Assembly (NCBI GenBank): GCA_021769885.1 | Contig: JAETSA010000011.1 | Location: forward strand, 1-60,922 | DNA length: 60,922 nt | From: Bacillota bacterium | Lineage (GTDB): Bacteria > Bacillota > Clostridia > Oscillospirales > Acutalibacteraceae | Direction of reading: 5' to 3' | Shown here: in pieces, positions 45,023 through 53,440 of the stretch | How the letters are laid out: every line of letters begins with the position of its first letter | Numbering within the stretch: the first letter of the stretch is position 1 | Notes under the pieces: generated by a model | Databases searched by the model: none | What the model was told of the DNA's origin: nothing | Seen by the model: only the letters and a program-made list of their open reading frames with translations | Made by a program: the position numbers and the translations under genes

Positions 45023-45146
45023 GGAATCTCTCCTAAATACACATAGAATTATATTATTTTAACATAAAAAGCGAAAAAATACCACCCTTTTTCTGCAGAA
45101 TGTATTGACAGGAAATGTCCGTACGGGTATTTCCTAAAAATAGGGA

Positions 45147-45176
45147 TTGACTTTTTTAGTGCTTTGGGGGTACAAT
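45147..45176 (+). promoter_or_regulatory. thrS leader promoter
   Basis: TTGACT (45147-45152), 18-base spacer, TACAAT (45171-45176). Confidence 0.75.
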
Positions 45177-45184
45177 AAGACCAA

Positions 45185-45450
45185 TAGCAAAGAAATCGTT
45201 GACGGAGAACGAGGGTTTTTCCCACGCTTTTCAGAGAGTCTGTATCATCGGCTGGGAGTACAGGCAAAGCGCAAAACCCGAGACCGCTCCCGAGAGCGCG
45301 CCGAAAAGGGCTTCCCACAAGGCGTGCCGCTGTGCACCGCGTTACAGTGCAACAGAGTGGGCACAAAGCCTTTCGCTTGTGTCAATTTTGGGTGGAACCG
45401 TGGAATGTTTTTGGCATTTCATCCCGATGTTCGGGGTGAAGTGCTTTTTT
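45185..45450 (+). promoter_or_regulatory. T-box riboswitch controlling thrS
   Basis: A 5' leader with the features of a tRNA-sensing T-box. Stem I lies at about 45190-45300. The T-box sequence TGGGTGGAACCGTGG is at 45389-45403. The terminator GCATTTCATCCC / GGGGTGAAGTGC (45414-45444) is followed by six T. Uncharged tRNA-Thr should pair with the T-box bulge and form the antiterminator. A candidate threonine specifier is ACC at 45283-45285. It accounts for the 471-base gap before thrS. Confidence 0.92.
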
Positions 45451-45493
45451 ATTTTTAAAAAATACACACTACTTTATATAGGAGGTATATAAA

Positions 45494-47437
45494 ATGATTG
45501 AAATTACGTTAAAGGGCGGCGCAGTCAAGACCTATGACGCACCCGTATCTGCCGCAGACGTGGCAAAGGATATCGGTATGGGGCTGTACAAATCCGCCTG
45601 CGTCGCGCGTGTAAACGGCGAGGTGTGCGATTTGCGCACCGTGCTCTCACAAAGCTGTGCGCTCGAGATTCTGACCTTTGACGATGAGGACGGCAGAAAG
45701 ACCTTCCGCCATACCGCGTCGCACATTTTGGCACAGGCAGTCAAGCGTCTGTATCCCGAAACGAAGCTTGCCATCGGCCCTGCTGTCGATAACGGTTTTT
45801 ACTATGACTTTGATTCCGAAGTTGCATTTACGCCTGATGTACTCCTGAAAATCGAAGCGGAAATGAAGAAAATCGTTAAAGAGGATTTAAAGCTCGAAAG
45901 CTTTACACTTTCGCCCGACGAAGCACTCCGAATGATGGACGAAAAAGGCGAAACCTACAAGGTTGAGCTGATTCGCGAACACGCCGAAAAAGGCGAACCG
46001 ATTTCCTTCTACAAGCAGGGTGAGTTTACCGAGCTTTGCGCAGGACCGCATTTGATGTCTACAGGCGCGGTCAAAGCCTTCAAGCTGACCTCCTGCACGG
46101 GCGCATATTGGCGCGGTGACGAAAAGAACAAGATGCTGCAGCGCATTTATGCAACTGCATTCCCGAAAGCGGCGGCATTGGAGGAATACCTTCAGCAGGT
46201 CGAAGAGGCGAAAAAACGCGACCATAATAAGCTGGGACGTGAATTGGAGCTGTTTACCACAAGCGATGTCATCGGACAGGGTCTGCCGATTATGCTGCCG
46301 AAGGGTGCGCGCATCATACAGCTTTTACAGCGCTTTGTGGAGGACGAGGAACAGCGCCGTGGCTGGCTCTTAACCAAAACGCCGTTTATGGCGAAAAGCG
46401 ACCTTTACAAAATTTCGGGTCACTGGGATCATTATAAAGACGGTATGTTCGTATTGGGTGACGAAGAAAAGGACAAAGAGGTCTTTGCTCTGCGCCCGAT
46501 GACCTGCCCGTTCCAATATCAGGCATATCTGAATAAACCGCGTTCCTATCGCGATTTGCCCCTGCGCTATAACGAAACCTCTACGCTGTTCCGCAACGAG
46601 GCTTCGGGCGAAATGCACGGGTTGATTCGTGTGCGGCAGTTCACCATTTCCGAGGGGCACTTAATGTGCACGCCTGAGCAGCTGGAAGACGAATTTCGCG
46701 GCTGCTTGGAGCTTGCAAACTATATGCTCCAAACGCTCGGACTTTACGAGGATGTATCCTACCGTTTCTCGCAGTGGGATCCGAACGACCGTGACAAATA
46801 CATCGGCACGCCCGAGCAGTGGGACGAGGCACAAGGCGTTATGAAAACGATTTTGGATGACTTGGGGCTCGATTACAAAATCGGCATCGGCGAAGCGGCT
46901 TTCTACGGACCGAAGCTGGATATTCAGATTAAAAACGTGCACGGCAAAGAGGATACCCTCATCACCATTCAAATCGACCAAATGCTTGCCGAAAAATTCG
47001 GGATGGAGTATACCGACAAGGACGGCACAAAGAAAATCCCGTATATTATTCATCGCACGTCTATCGGCTGTTACGAGCGTACACTTGCACTGTTGATTGA
47101 GAAATACGCAGGCGCGTTCCCGCTGTGGCTCTCTCCCGAGCAGGTGCGCATTCTCCCGATTGCCGACCGTCACCAGGATAGAGCCTACGAAATCAAGAAA
47201 GAATTGGAAAAAGCAGGCTTGCGCGTCACGGTGGATGACCGTTCGGAAAAAATCGGCTACAAAATCCGCGAGGCTCGTATGCAGAGACTTCCCTATTGGC
47301 TGATTGTCGGCGACAAAGAGGTTGAAAACGGCGATGTATCCGTCAGTCACCGCGGCGAAGGCGACATCGGTTCTATGGAGCTTTCGGTGCTCCTTGCCCG
47401 TTTGAATGAAGAAATTTCGACAAAAGCGAGGGATTAA
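45494..47437 (+). CDS. thrS: Threonyl-tRNA synthetase
   Basis: A 647-residue class II synthetase. It has an N-terminal TGS domain (to about residue 60), an editing domain with HxxxH (HTASH, near residue 75), class II motif 2 region (RYNETSTLFRNEASGEMHGL), motif 3 (HRTSIGCYERTLALL) and an anticodon-binding C-domain from about residue 540. AGGAGG precedes the ATG. It is under the T-box leader and followed after 3 bases by a metallophosphoesterase gene. Confidence 0.98.
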   Translation: MIEITLKGGAVKTYDAPVSAADVAKDIGMGLYKSACVARVNGEVCDLRTVLSQSCALEILTFDDEDGRKTFRHTASHILAQAVKRLYPETKLAIGPAVDNGFYYDFDSEVAFTPDVLLKIEAEMKKIVKEDLKLESFTLSPDEALRMMDEKGETYKVELIREHAEKGEPISFYKQGEFTELCAGPHLMSTGAVKAFKLTSCTGAYWRGDEKNKMLQRIYATAFPKAAALEEYLQQVEEAKKRDHNKLGRELELFTTSDVIGQGLPIMLPKGARIIQLLQRFVEDEEQRRGWLLTKTPFMAKSDLYKISGHWDHYKDGMFVLGDEEKDKEVFALRPMTCPFQYQAYLNKPRSYRDLPLRYNETSTLFRNEASGEMHGLIRVRQFTISEGHLMCTPEQLEDEFRGCLELANYMLQTLGLYEDVSYRFSQWDPNDRDKYIGTPEQWDEAQGVMKTILDDLGLDYKIGIGEAAFYGPKLDIQIKNVHGKEDTLITIQIDQMLAEKFGMEYTDKDGTKKIPYIIHRTSIGCYERTLALLIEKYAGAFPLWLSPEQVRILPIADRHQDRAYEIKKELEKAGLRVTVDDRSEKIGYKIREARMQRLPYWLIVGDKEVENGDVSVSHRGEGDIGSMELSVLLARLNEEISTKARD

Positions 47438-47440
47438 CGA

Positions 47441-49051
47441 ATGGCAAAAGCACCGCTGACGGTTACCGTTGTGACCGATACCCATTATTACGCAAAATCC
47501 ACAGGCACAGAAGGCAAAGCGTATGAAGCGGCAAACACCAAAAGCCAAATGCTTCTGAAGAACTCTGCCGAGCTTTTGGATGCGGCGTTCCGTCAAATCA
47601 AGGCGGATAAGCGCACAGATATCGTTTTGATTTCGGGCGATACCACCTCGAACGGCGAATACGATTCGCACAAGGAATTTATTGCGATGCTGCGGGATTT
47701 GAAAGCCGCAGGCAAACGCGTATATGTGATTACCGCAACCCACGACTATCAGGATGACGGGCAGACGAACGCCTACCGCGGGGACGAGAAAATCAAAATT
47801 CCCGCCGCCAAGCGCGAAGAACTTTACGATATGTACCGTGAGTTCGGGCCTGATGAGGCGATTTCCGTGCATCGCGACAGTATGTCCTATGTGGTACAGC
47901 TGCAAGAGGGCTACCGTCTGTTTGCGATTAACGATGACCGCAATCTGACAGGCAAAAGCGGCATTTCGGATGATTGCTACAAGTGGCTTTGCGAGCAGGC
48001 GGAGGATGCGCGCCGAAACGGGCAGTTTATCCTCGCTATGACGCACCATCCGCTGATTGCGCCGTCGCCCATATACGCGCTTATCGGCAAAAACGATATG
48101 CACGGCGATTTTGACGTCCGTCGGGAGCAGTATGCCGATTTAGGGATTCAGTTTATGCTGACGGGGCACACGCACATTCATCACATTGACAAGTGCGAAA
48201 GTGCGCGCGGCAACACACTGTATACCATTGCGACCTCGGCGACTGTGGGGTATCCCGCACCGATTCGCACCGTGGTGGTGGACGAATCCGCAGGCATTGT
48301 ATCCACAACGACCGATTTCATCACCGAAAAGGTAAATTTCGATTTGGAGGGCAAAACCCTGCAGGAGTACCTCAAAAATCAGCTGGTCGGTATGGTGCGC
48401 GATATGGTCAAGGCGGCAGGGGGCGATACCCATAAATTTGCCGATATGGTCACCGCCATGAGCATCAAAAAGAAGCTGATTTACAAAATCGGCTGGCTCA
48501 TAAAACCCTTTGCGAAGCGGCTGAACGCTTTGACTATTGGTACGGTTGCCAAATGGACGAAAAAGGAAACGGGCTTACAGCCCCAGGATTACGCCGACAT
48601 TAAAGATCGCTCGGTGGTGGATTTCATTGTCGATTTGGTTACCAATTTGTATGCGGGTGAAAATCTCTACAGTCCCGAGGATGCAGAGTACAAAATCACA
48701 ATGGGACTTTTGAGTATTTTTGATTCGGTCTTTGACGCACTGCACGTTCCCGTGCGCAAGCTGTTAAAGGTTTCCGATTCACTTACCGATTTTGTTGAGC
48801 CGCTGTTACATAATGACGGGATTCCGTCCTACAACGCTGTTCTGCCGATTTTGCCGTATTACAAAGACGGCGAGCAGGGCGAAAAATCTCCCGCACCGGA
48901 AAAGAAACCGCGCAAAAAGAGCAAAAAAGGCGTGCCGATTGTGATTCTTTCCGTTTTGGCATTGCTTGTATTGCTGATTCCGCTTCTGTTGGTACTCGGC
49001 GTCGGCTTTATCGTGAACCAAGTGCGCTACGGCAAGTTTATGAAAGATTAA
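47441..49051 (+). CDS. Membrane-anchored calcineurin-like metallophosphoesterase
   Basis: A 536-residue protein. The phosphoesterase motifs appear in order: TDTHYY (residues 12-17), SGDTTSNGE (near 65), THD in place of GNHD (TATHDYQDDG, near 103), MTHHPLI and GHTHIHHID. Residues 280-460 are a helical region of unknown nature. A basic linker (KKPRKKSKKG) leads to one C-terminal transmembrane helix. There is no signal peptide, so the catalytic domain is probably cytoplasmic and tail-anchored. It is co-transcribed with thrS. Substrate unknown; the altered GNHD motif is noteworthy. Confidence 0.85.
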   Translation: MAKAPLTVTVVTDTHYYAKSTGTEGKAYEAANTKSQMLLKNSAELLDAAFRQIKADKRTDIVLISGDTTSNGEYDSHKEFIAMLRDLKAAGKRVYVITATHDYQDDGQTNAYRGDEKIKIPAAKREELYDMYREFGPDEAISVHRDSMSYVVQLQEGYRLFAINDDRNLTGKSGISDDCYKWLCEQAEDARRNGQFILAMTHHPLIAPSPIYALIGKNDMHGDFDVRREQYADLGIQFMLTGHTHIHHIDKCESARGNTLYTIATSATVGYPAPIRTVVVDESAGIVSTTTDFITEKVNFDLEGKTLQEYLKNQLVGMVRDMVKAAGGDTHKFADMVTAMSIKKKLIYKIGWLIKPFAKRLNALTIGTVAKWTKKETGLQPQDYADIKDRSVVDFIVDLVTNLYAGENLYSPEDAEYKITMGLLSIFDSVFDALHVPVRKLLKVSDSLTDFVEPLLHNDGIPSYNAVLPILPYYKDGEQGEKSPAPEKKPRKKSKKGVPIVILSVLALLVLLIPLLLVLGVGFIVNQVRYGKFMKD

Positions 49052-49096
49052 ATGCAGCGTGCAGCGGGTTTTCTATCAAAAAACAAACGTATGTAA

Positions 49097-49154
49097 AGCA
49101 AACATACAGGAAACAAGCATACAGAAAGTAAACATACAGAAAGCAAATATGCAG
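49097..49154. repeat. 15-bp tandem repeat
   Basis: About four degenerate copies of a 15-base unit (AAGYAAACATACAGA and variants) run directly into the terminator at 49155. The plus frame would read a five-residue pattern (xxNIQ) and the minus frame a FLYVC-like hydrophobic pattern, but neither has a credible gene start. Confidence 0.75.
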
Positions 49155-49192
49155 AAAAGCAATGCAGATTTTTCGGTCTGCATTGCTTTTTT
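49155..49192. terminator. Terminator of the thrS-phosphoesterase operon
   Basis: AAAAGCAATGCAGA (49155-49168) pairs with TCTGCATTGCTTTT (49177-49190), followed by more T. Confidence 0.85.
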
Positions 49193-49204
49193 TGTTCCAT
49201 TTGC

Positions 49205-49912
49205 CCCGCGTAGGGGCGGGTTTTGCACAACCCAACAGCGGTGCGCAAATCGTAGGGGCGAACTGTGTTCGCCCGCGGGTCGCTGAGGGTGCGGGTGTCC
49301 GGCGGACACCTCTAAGCGAAGCTTAGAAGCACCGACCGAGCCGGCAGGCGAGACCTTCCATGCCCGCCCGCGCACGGTCGGATTTTTGCACAACCTTACG
49401 GTGATATGCAAATCGTAGGGGCGGATGAAGATTCCCCTATTAGGGGAAATGTCTGCGAAGCAGACAAAAGGGTAATGGCGAAGCCGTAACTTCATCCGCC
49501 CGCGCACGGTTGGATTTTCACACAATCCTACGGTGAAGCGCAATCCGTAGGGGCGATTCACGAATCGCCCGAGTAAGGCGGGATTTTGCCAAAACCCAAT
49601 AGCGGACGTGGAAGTCCGACACTACGCGTGAATCAAGTTCACTTCGTTCTAAGTGAGATTCTTCGCTACGCTCAGAATGACAAGCCTAAGAAAACCCCGT
49701 AGGGGCGAACTGTGTTCGCCCGCGGGGCGCCGAGTCGTCGCCCCCTACAATTTGCGAATCCAATTTATGCTGTGCAGATTTCACGGAACGACACATAGGT
49801 CGTTCCCTACGCCTGTAGGGGCGATTCACGAATCGCCCGCGCTCGGTCAGATTTTGTACAAACCTGCGGCGAGAGCTTGCTCACGCCCTACCGACATACA
49901 ATTTGCATTATT
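49205..49912. repeat. Interspersed hairpin-repeat array F
   Basis: The longest array, about 700 bases without a gene. Units include GGGCGAAC/GTTCGCCC (about 49256-49274 and 49705-49722), a reverse-oriented composite module with GTCCGGCGGAC and TCTAAGCGAAGCTTAGA (about 49290-49345), GGGCGGATGAAG with distal CTTCATCCGCCC (about 49421-49501) enclosing smaller hairpins, GGGCGATTC/GAATCGCCC (about 49551-49570 and 49820-49839) and the GGAACGAC dyad (about 49790-49815). The linker GCACGGTTGGATTTT joins units. Confidence 0.85.
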
Positions 49913-49916
49913 CTGA

Positions 49917-50909
49917 TTACCCATCAGAAAGCACCGCCCCCGGGTAATAGTGCATTAAAATTTCTTTATAATCCGCGCCCTGCCGTGCCATATAATCCGC
50001 ACCGTACTGGCTCATACCGACGAAATGCCCCTTGCCCTGCACGGTAAAGTGGAACGCGCCGTCTTTGTATTCCACGGCAAAGGCAGGAGAGGGCAGTCCC
50101 AAGAGGGCACGGCACTGCTGTCCCGTCATCGTTTTCCCGCCGATAGTGATTTTGCCGACCGCGCCCGAACCGCTGTCGGCAGTCTGTATACTGCCGAACC
50201 AGCCTGCAGGGTCGTCACCGAGTACAATTTCCTTTTCTGATGAGAGCTTCTCGCGCACTTCGTCGGGCGACAGCTGTATTTCGCTTTGCAAATCGGGCGA
50301 AAGGCGGTCGCCTGTGCTCGTTACAGACTGCAAATAGGGAATGTCACCGTCCCAAATCACCTGCGCGCTTTCCGTGCGCCCTGCGCAAAGGGAAAAATAT
50401 GCCGCCGTAATGGACTTGCCGTCATAGGTTAAAGTTTGTCCGTAAACTGCCTGTACGGCGGCGGTGAATTTTTCAGTATACACATCGTATTTTTCGCCCC
50501 ACTTTTCCCGCCGTGCCGCCTCGTCATAGTAGCCCTGATGCTTGCCTGTATCGTCGGTGATGTCGGCGTTTTCCGCTTTGCCGTCGGGATTTTCTTTCAG
50601 CCGTATGAGATTTGTGTATGCCGCCACTGCCTGCGCCTTGAGGGCCTCGTCCGCATAGCTCGGCGGCATTTCGCACGCAAGACAGCCTACAAGATATTCT
50701 ACCGTGCCGACCTCTGTGACATTGCCGCTTGCCGCCTGCAAAACGCGGACGGTATCTTTATTTTCCTCCGCCGTTTTTCGATTTTCGGAAAACAGGTGCA
50801 GATTTTCTTTGACATTCTCCGTCGAGAATTGGCTGAAATCAAATGACGCCAAGGGCGAAACGAACATAGCGATTGCCAAAACAAAGCATAAAATTCCATA
50901 GGTTTTCAT
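49917..50909 (-). CDS. SpoIID/LytB-domain protein
   Basis: A 330-residue exported protein. A hydrophobic N-terminal segment (ILCFVLAIAMFVSPLASF) acts as signal or anchor. The SpoIID core is clear: VEYLVGCLACEMPPSYADEA with the catalytic-type Glu, LKAQAVAAYTNLI, and AAYFSLCAGRTESAQVIWDG. SpoIID cleaves denuded glycan strands as a lytic transglycosylase during engulfment; LytB-type paralogues modify amidases in vegetative cells. No sporulation genes flank it. Start set at 50909 with AAGGA upstream; the longer frame collides with the divergent citrate synthase promoter. Confidence 0.88.
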   Translation of the reverse strand: MKTYGILCFVLAIAMFVSPLASFDFSQFSTENVKENLHLFSENRKTAEENKDTVRVLQAASGNVTEVGTVEYLVGCLACEMPPSYADEALKAQAVAAYTNLIRLKENPDGKAENADITDDTGKHQGYYDEAARREKWGEKYDVYTEKFTAAVQAVYGQTLTYDGKSITAAYFSLCAGRTESAQVIWDGDIPYLQSVTSTGDRLSPDLQSEIQLSPDEVREKLSSEKEIVLGDDPAGWFGSIQTADSGSGAVGKITIGGKTMTGQQCRALLGLPSPAFAVEYKDGAFHFTVQGKGHFVGMSQYGADYMARQGADYKEILMHYYPGAVLSDG

Positions 50910-50935
50910 AAAAATCCTTCTTTCCTTTGAATCGG

Positions 50936-50964
50936 TTGACTTTGCGGAAAATTTGCGATACAAT
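50936..50964 (+). promoter_or_regulatory. Citrate synthase promoter
   Basis: TTGACT (50936-50941), 17-base spacer, TACAAT (50959-50964), 74 bases before the ATG. Confidence 0.8.
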
Positions 50965-51037
50965 AATATATCTGTTAAAAAGTGCGATTCTGCACGTTTA
51001 GATATCGAAGAAACCAAGCCAAAGGAGGTCCTGCAAA

Positions 51038-52450
51038 ATGGCTGATTATATTTCTCCGATTGCAAATGAAGCCCTTTCTAATTTATGCAAGGAGCTTTTA
51101 AAAAATAACCGAATCCGTATGGAGGATTATCGCCGCTTTGATGTAAAGCGTGGGCTTCGAAATGCGGACGGTACGGGCGTAATGACGGGTTTAACGCGTG
51201 TTTGCTCGGTCGAGGGCTACTATATTGATGACGGTGAGCGCGTACCGAAGGACGGTCGTCTTGTGTACCGCGGCATTGATATGAGTGAGATTGTCAAAAA
51301 CTGTGAGGCAGAAAACCGCTTCGGCTTTGAAGAGGTCGCGTGGCTGCTGCTGTTCGGCGATTTGCCGACACAAAAACAGCTGGATGGGTTTTGCACCCTG
51401 TTGGCGGAATGCCGCGAGCTGCCCGACGAGTTTATTGAAGATATGATTATGAAAGCCCCGTCGCCCGACATTATGAACAAGGTTGCGCGGTCGGTTTTGG
51501 CACTGTATTCCTTTGATGAAAATCCCGATGACATTTCGGTGGAAAATGTTTTGCGGCAGTCTATTCAGCTGATGGCACAGATTCCGACGATTATGGCGTA
51601 CGCCTATCAGGTCAAGCGCAGAGTGTATGACCACAAAAGTATGTATATTCATCAAAACGACAAAAAACTGCGCACCGCGGAATCGATTTTGCACTCCATC
51701 CGTGCCGACCGAAAATTCACCGATGAAGAAGCAAAGCTTTTAGATATCTGTATGATTATGCACGCCGAACACGGCGGCGGCAATAACTCGACGTTTACCA
51801 CACGCTGTATCACCTCCTCGGGGACGGATACCTATTCCGCTATCGCGGCGGGCATCGGTTCTTTAAAAGGGCCGAAGCACGGCGGTGCAAATATCAAGGT
51901 GCACAAAATGGTCGATGATATGAAAGCCCACATTTCCGACCCCACCGACGAGGGGCAGGTTGCCGATTATCTTGCCAAAATCATTCAGAAAAAAGCAGGG
52001 GACGGTTCGGGACTTATCTATGGTATGGGGCACGCGGTGTATACGCTGTCTGACCCGCGCGCCGTTATTTTGAAGCGGCACGCGCGTTCGTTTGCCGAAA
52101 AATGCGGCTGTACGGACGATTTCCGCACCTTAGAGCTGATTGAGCAGTTGACACCCGAGTTGTTTTCGAAATACAAAGGGGAAAAGAAAAAAATCTGCGC
52201 AAATGTGGATTTGTATTCGGGGCTTATATACGATATGCTGCATATCCCGCAGGAATTATTTACCCCGCTGTTTATGTCCGCACGTATTGCAGGCTGGTCG
52301 GCGCACCGTATTGAGGAGCTGACAACGGGCAGCCGCATTATGCGTCCCGCCTATAAAAATGTATCTCTGCCGCGGCGCTTTGTGCCCATCGGCGAACGTG
52401 TGGACAATCACGAAGTCCCGACGGAATACATCCCGCCCGAAGAAAGATAA
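51038..52450 (+). CDS. Citrate synthase (citrate/2-methylcitrate synthase family)
   Basis: A 470-residue enzyme. Active-site regions visible are HAEHGGGNNSTFTTR, GPKHGGAN and YGMGHAVYT, carrying the catalytic histidines. It is longer than the common 370-430 residue type because of an N-terminal extension of about 50 residues, as in a clostridial subgroup. It condenses acetyl-CoA with oxaloacetate; 2-methylcitrate activity or Re-type selectivity cannot be judged. AAAGGAGG precedes the ATG. It leads a possible unit with the membrane genes at 52473 and 53441. Confidence 0.92.
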   Translation: MADYISPIANEALSNLCKELLKNNRIRMEDYRRFDVKRGLRNADGTGVMTGLTRVCSVEGYYIDDGERVPKDGRLVYRGIDMSEIVKNCEAENRFGFEEVAWLLLFGDLPTQKQLDGFCTLLAECRELPDEFIEDMIMKAPSPDIMNKVARSVLALYSFDENPDDISVENVLRQSIQLMAQIPTIMAYAYQVKRRVYDHKSMYIHQNDKKLRTAESILHSIRADRKFTDEEAKLLDICMIMHAEHGGGNNSTFTTRCITSSGTDTYSAIAAGIGSLKGPKHGGANIKVHKMVDDMKAHISDPTDEGQVADYLAKIIQKKAGDGSGLIYGMGHAVYTLSDPRAVILKRHARSFAEKCGCTDDFRTLELIEQLTPELFSKYKGEKKKICANVDLYSGLIYDMLHIPQELFTPLFMSARIAGWSAHRIEELTTGSRIMRPAYKNVSLPRRFVPIGERVDNHEVPTEYIPPEER

Positions 52451-52472
52451 TTTCTTGAAATGAGGAAGTCGA

Positions 52473-53432
52473 ATGCAAAAGAGATTGGCAAAATCAGAAA
52501 AATTAGATGGAAAAGCAATGCTTTTGGCAGTGCTTGCGGCGCTCGTCTGTGCAGTGCCGCTGCGCACCGTACAGCTTTTTACCAATATTGAGCCGGACAC
52601 GGGATTTTTTGCGGCAATCGACTGGACGGTATATACCGTTTACGGCGTGTTGCTTGTCGGCACGGTGGTTTTGCTGTTCCTGCCGATGCTGTCGTCGCGT
52701 CTGCCCGCTTCGCGTCCTGTGATTCGCAAAAGCTATGCGCTCACCGTCGGCGGATTTTTCTTGGCGGTCGGTATTGCCTACGATGTGCTTGTTTGCGCGA
52801 TGCGGATTTCGAATACCATTGCAAATGAACTCGGCAGAACGGAGCTGTTTGCACTTCTGTTTACAAACGGCTTATTGGCATTGCTGCTGCAAGCCGTCTG
52901 CGGCGCGGCGGCGTGCGTGTATTTCGTATTCTTTGCGCTTTCCTATTTAAAGGGCAATGCGGTTTTCTGCAAATATAAGCTGTTAGGACTGATGCCGCTG
53001 TTTTGGACACTGTTCCGCTTGGTGTCGCGGTTTATGACAAAAATCAGCTTTACGATTTTGTCTGAATTGCTCATTGAGCTTGCTATGCTGAGCTTTATGG
53101 CGTTGTTTATGATGTCCTTTGCGCGCGTTTCGGCAGGGATAAACCAAAAAGGCGAAATGCAGAAATGCATTCGCTACGGTCTGCCTGCGGCGTTCTTGGC
53201 ACTGACAATCGGCATTTCGCGCCTTGTGTGCACCGTCGGCGGCAACGCGGAGGTACTGCCGGACGGCTTTGCATTTGCACTCTCTGACCTTGGCTTCGGC
53301 GTGTTCGCAGTACTGTATATTTTCGAGCATATGCAGTACGGCCGCCCCGCATCGGAGGACGCACAGCTTGCCGCTGAGGCGGACGAGCCGAACGAGAATC
53401 CTGCGGATGCACCGAAAGAAAGCGAAGCGTAA
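52473..53432 (+). CDS. Polytopic membrane protein of unknown function
   Basis: A 319-residue protein with about eight hydrophobic helices and an acidic, alanine/glutamate-rich C-terminal tail (EDAQLAAEADEPNENPADAPKE region). No transport or enzymatic signature is recognised. GAGGAAG precedes the ATG. It begins 22 bases after citrate synthase and ends 8 bases before an AEC transporter gene, so the three are probably co-transcribed. Confidence 0.78.
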   Translation: MQKRLAKSEKLDGKAMLLAVLAALVCAVPLRTVQLFTNIEPDTGFFAAIDWTVYTVYGVLLVGTVVLLFLPMLSSRLPASRPVIRKSYALTVGGFFLAVGIAYDVLVCAMRISNTIANELGRTELFALLFTNGLLALLLQAVCGAAACVYFVFFALSYLKGNAVFCKYKLLGLMPLFWTLFRLVSRFMTKISFTILSELLIELAMLSFMALFMMSFARVSAGINQKGEMQKCIRYGLPAAFLALTIGISRLVCTVGGNAEVLPDGFAFALSDLGFGVFAVLYIFEHMQYGRPASEDAQLAAEADEPNENPADAPKESEA

Positions 53433-53440
53433 GGCGGTTT

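Noticed and set aside
46661-48103. 480-residue open frame antisense to thrS and the phosphoesterase
   Set aside because: It spans two well-supported genes and the terminator-free junction between them; its composition is that of a third-position shadow frame.
49059-49286. Possible small peptide with an xxNIQ five-residue repeat
   Set aside because: No ribosome binding site; the frame crosses a strong terminator and runs into repeat DNA, so it is better explained as a non-coding tandem repeat.
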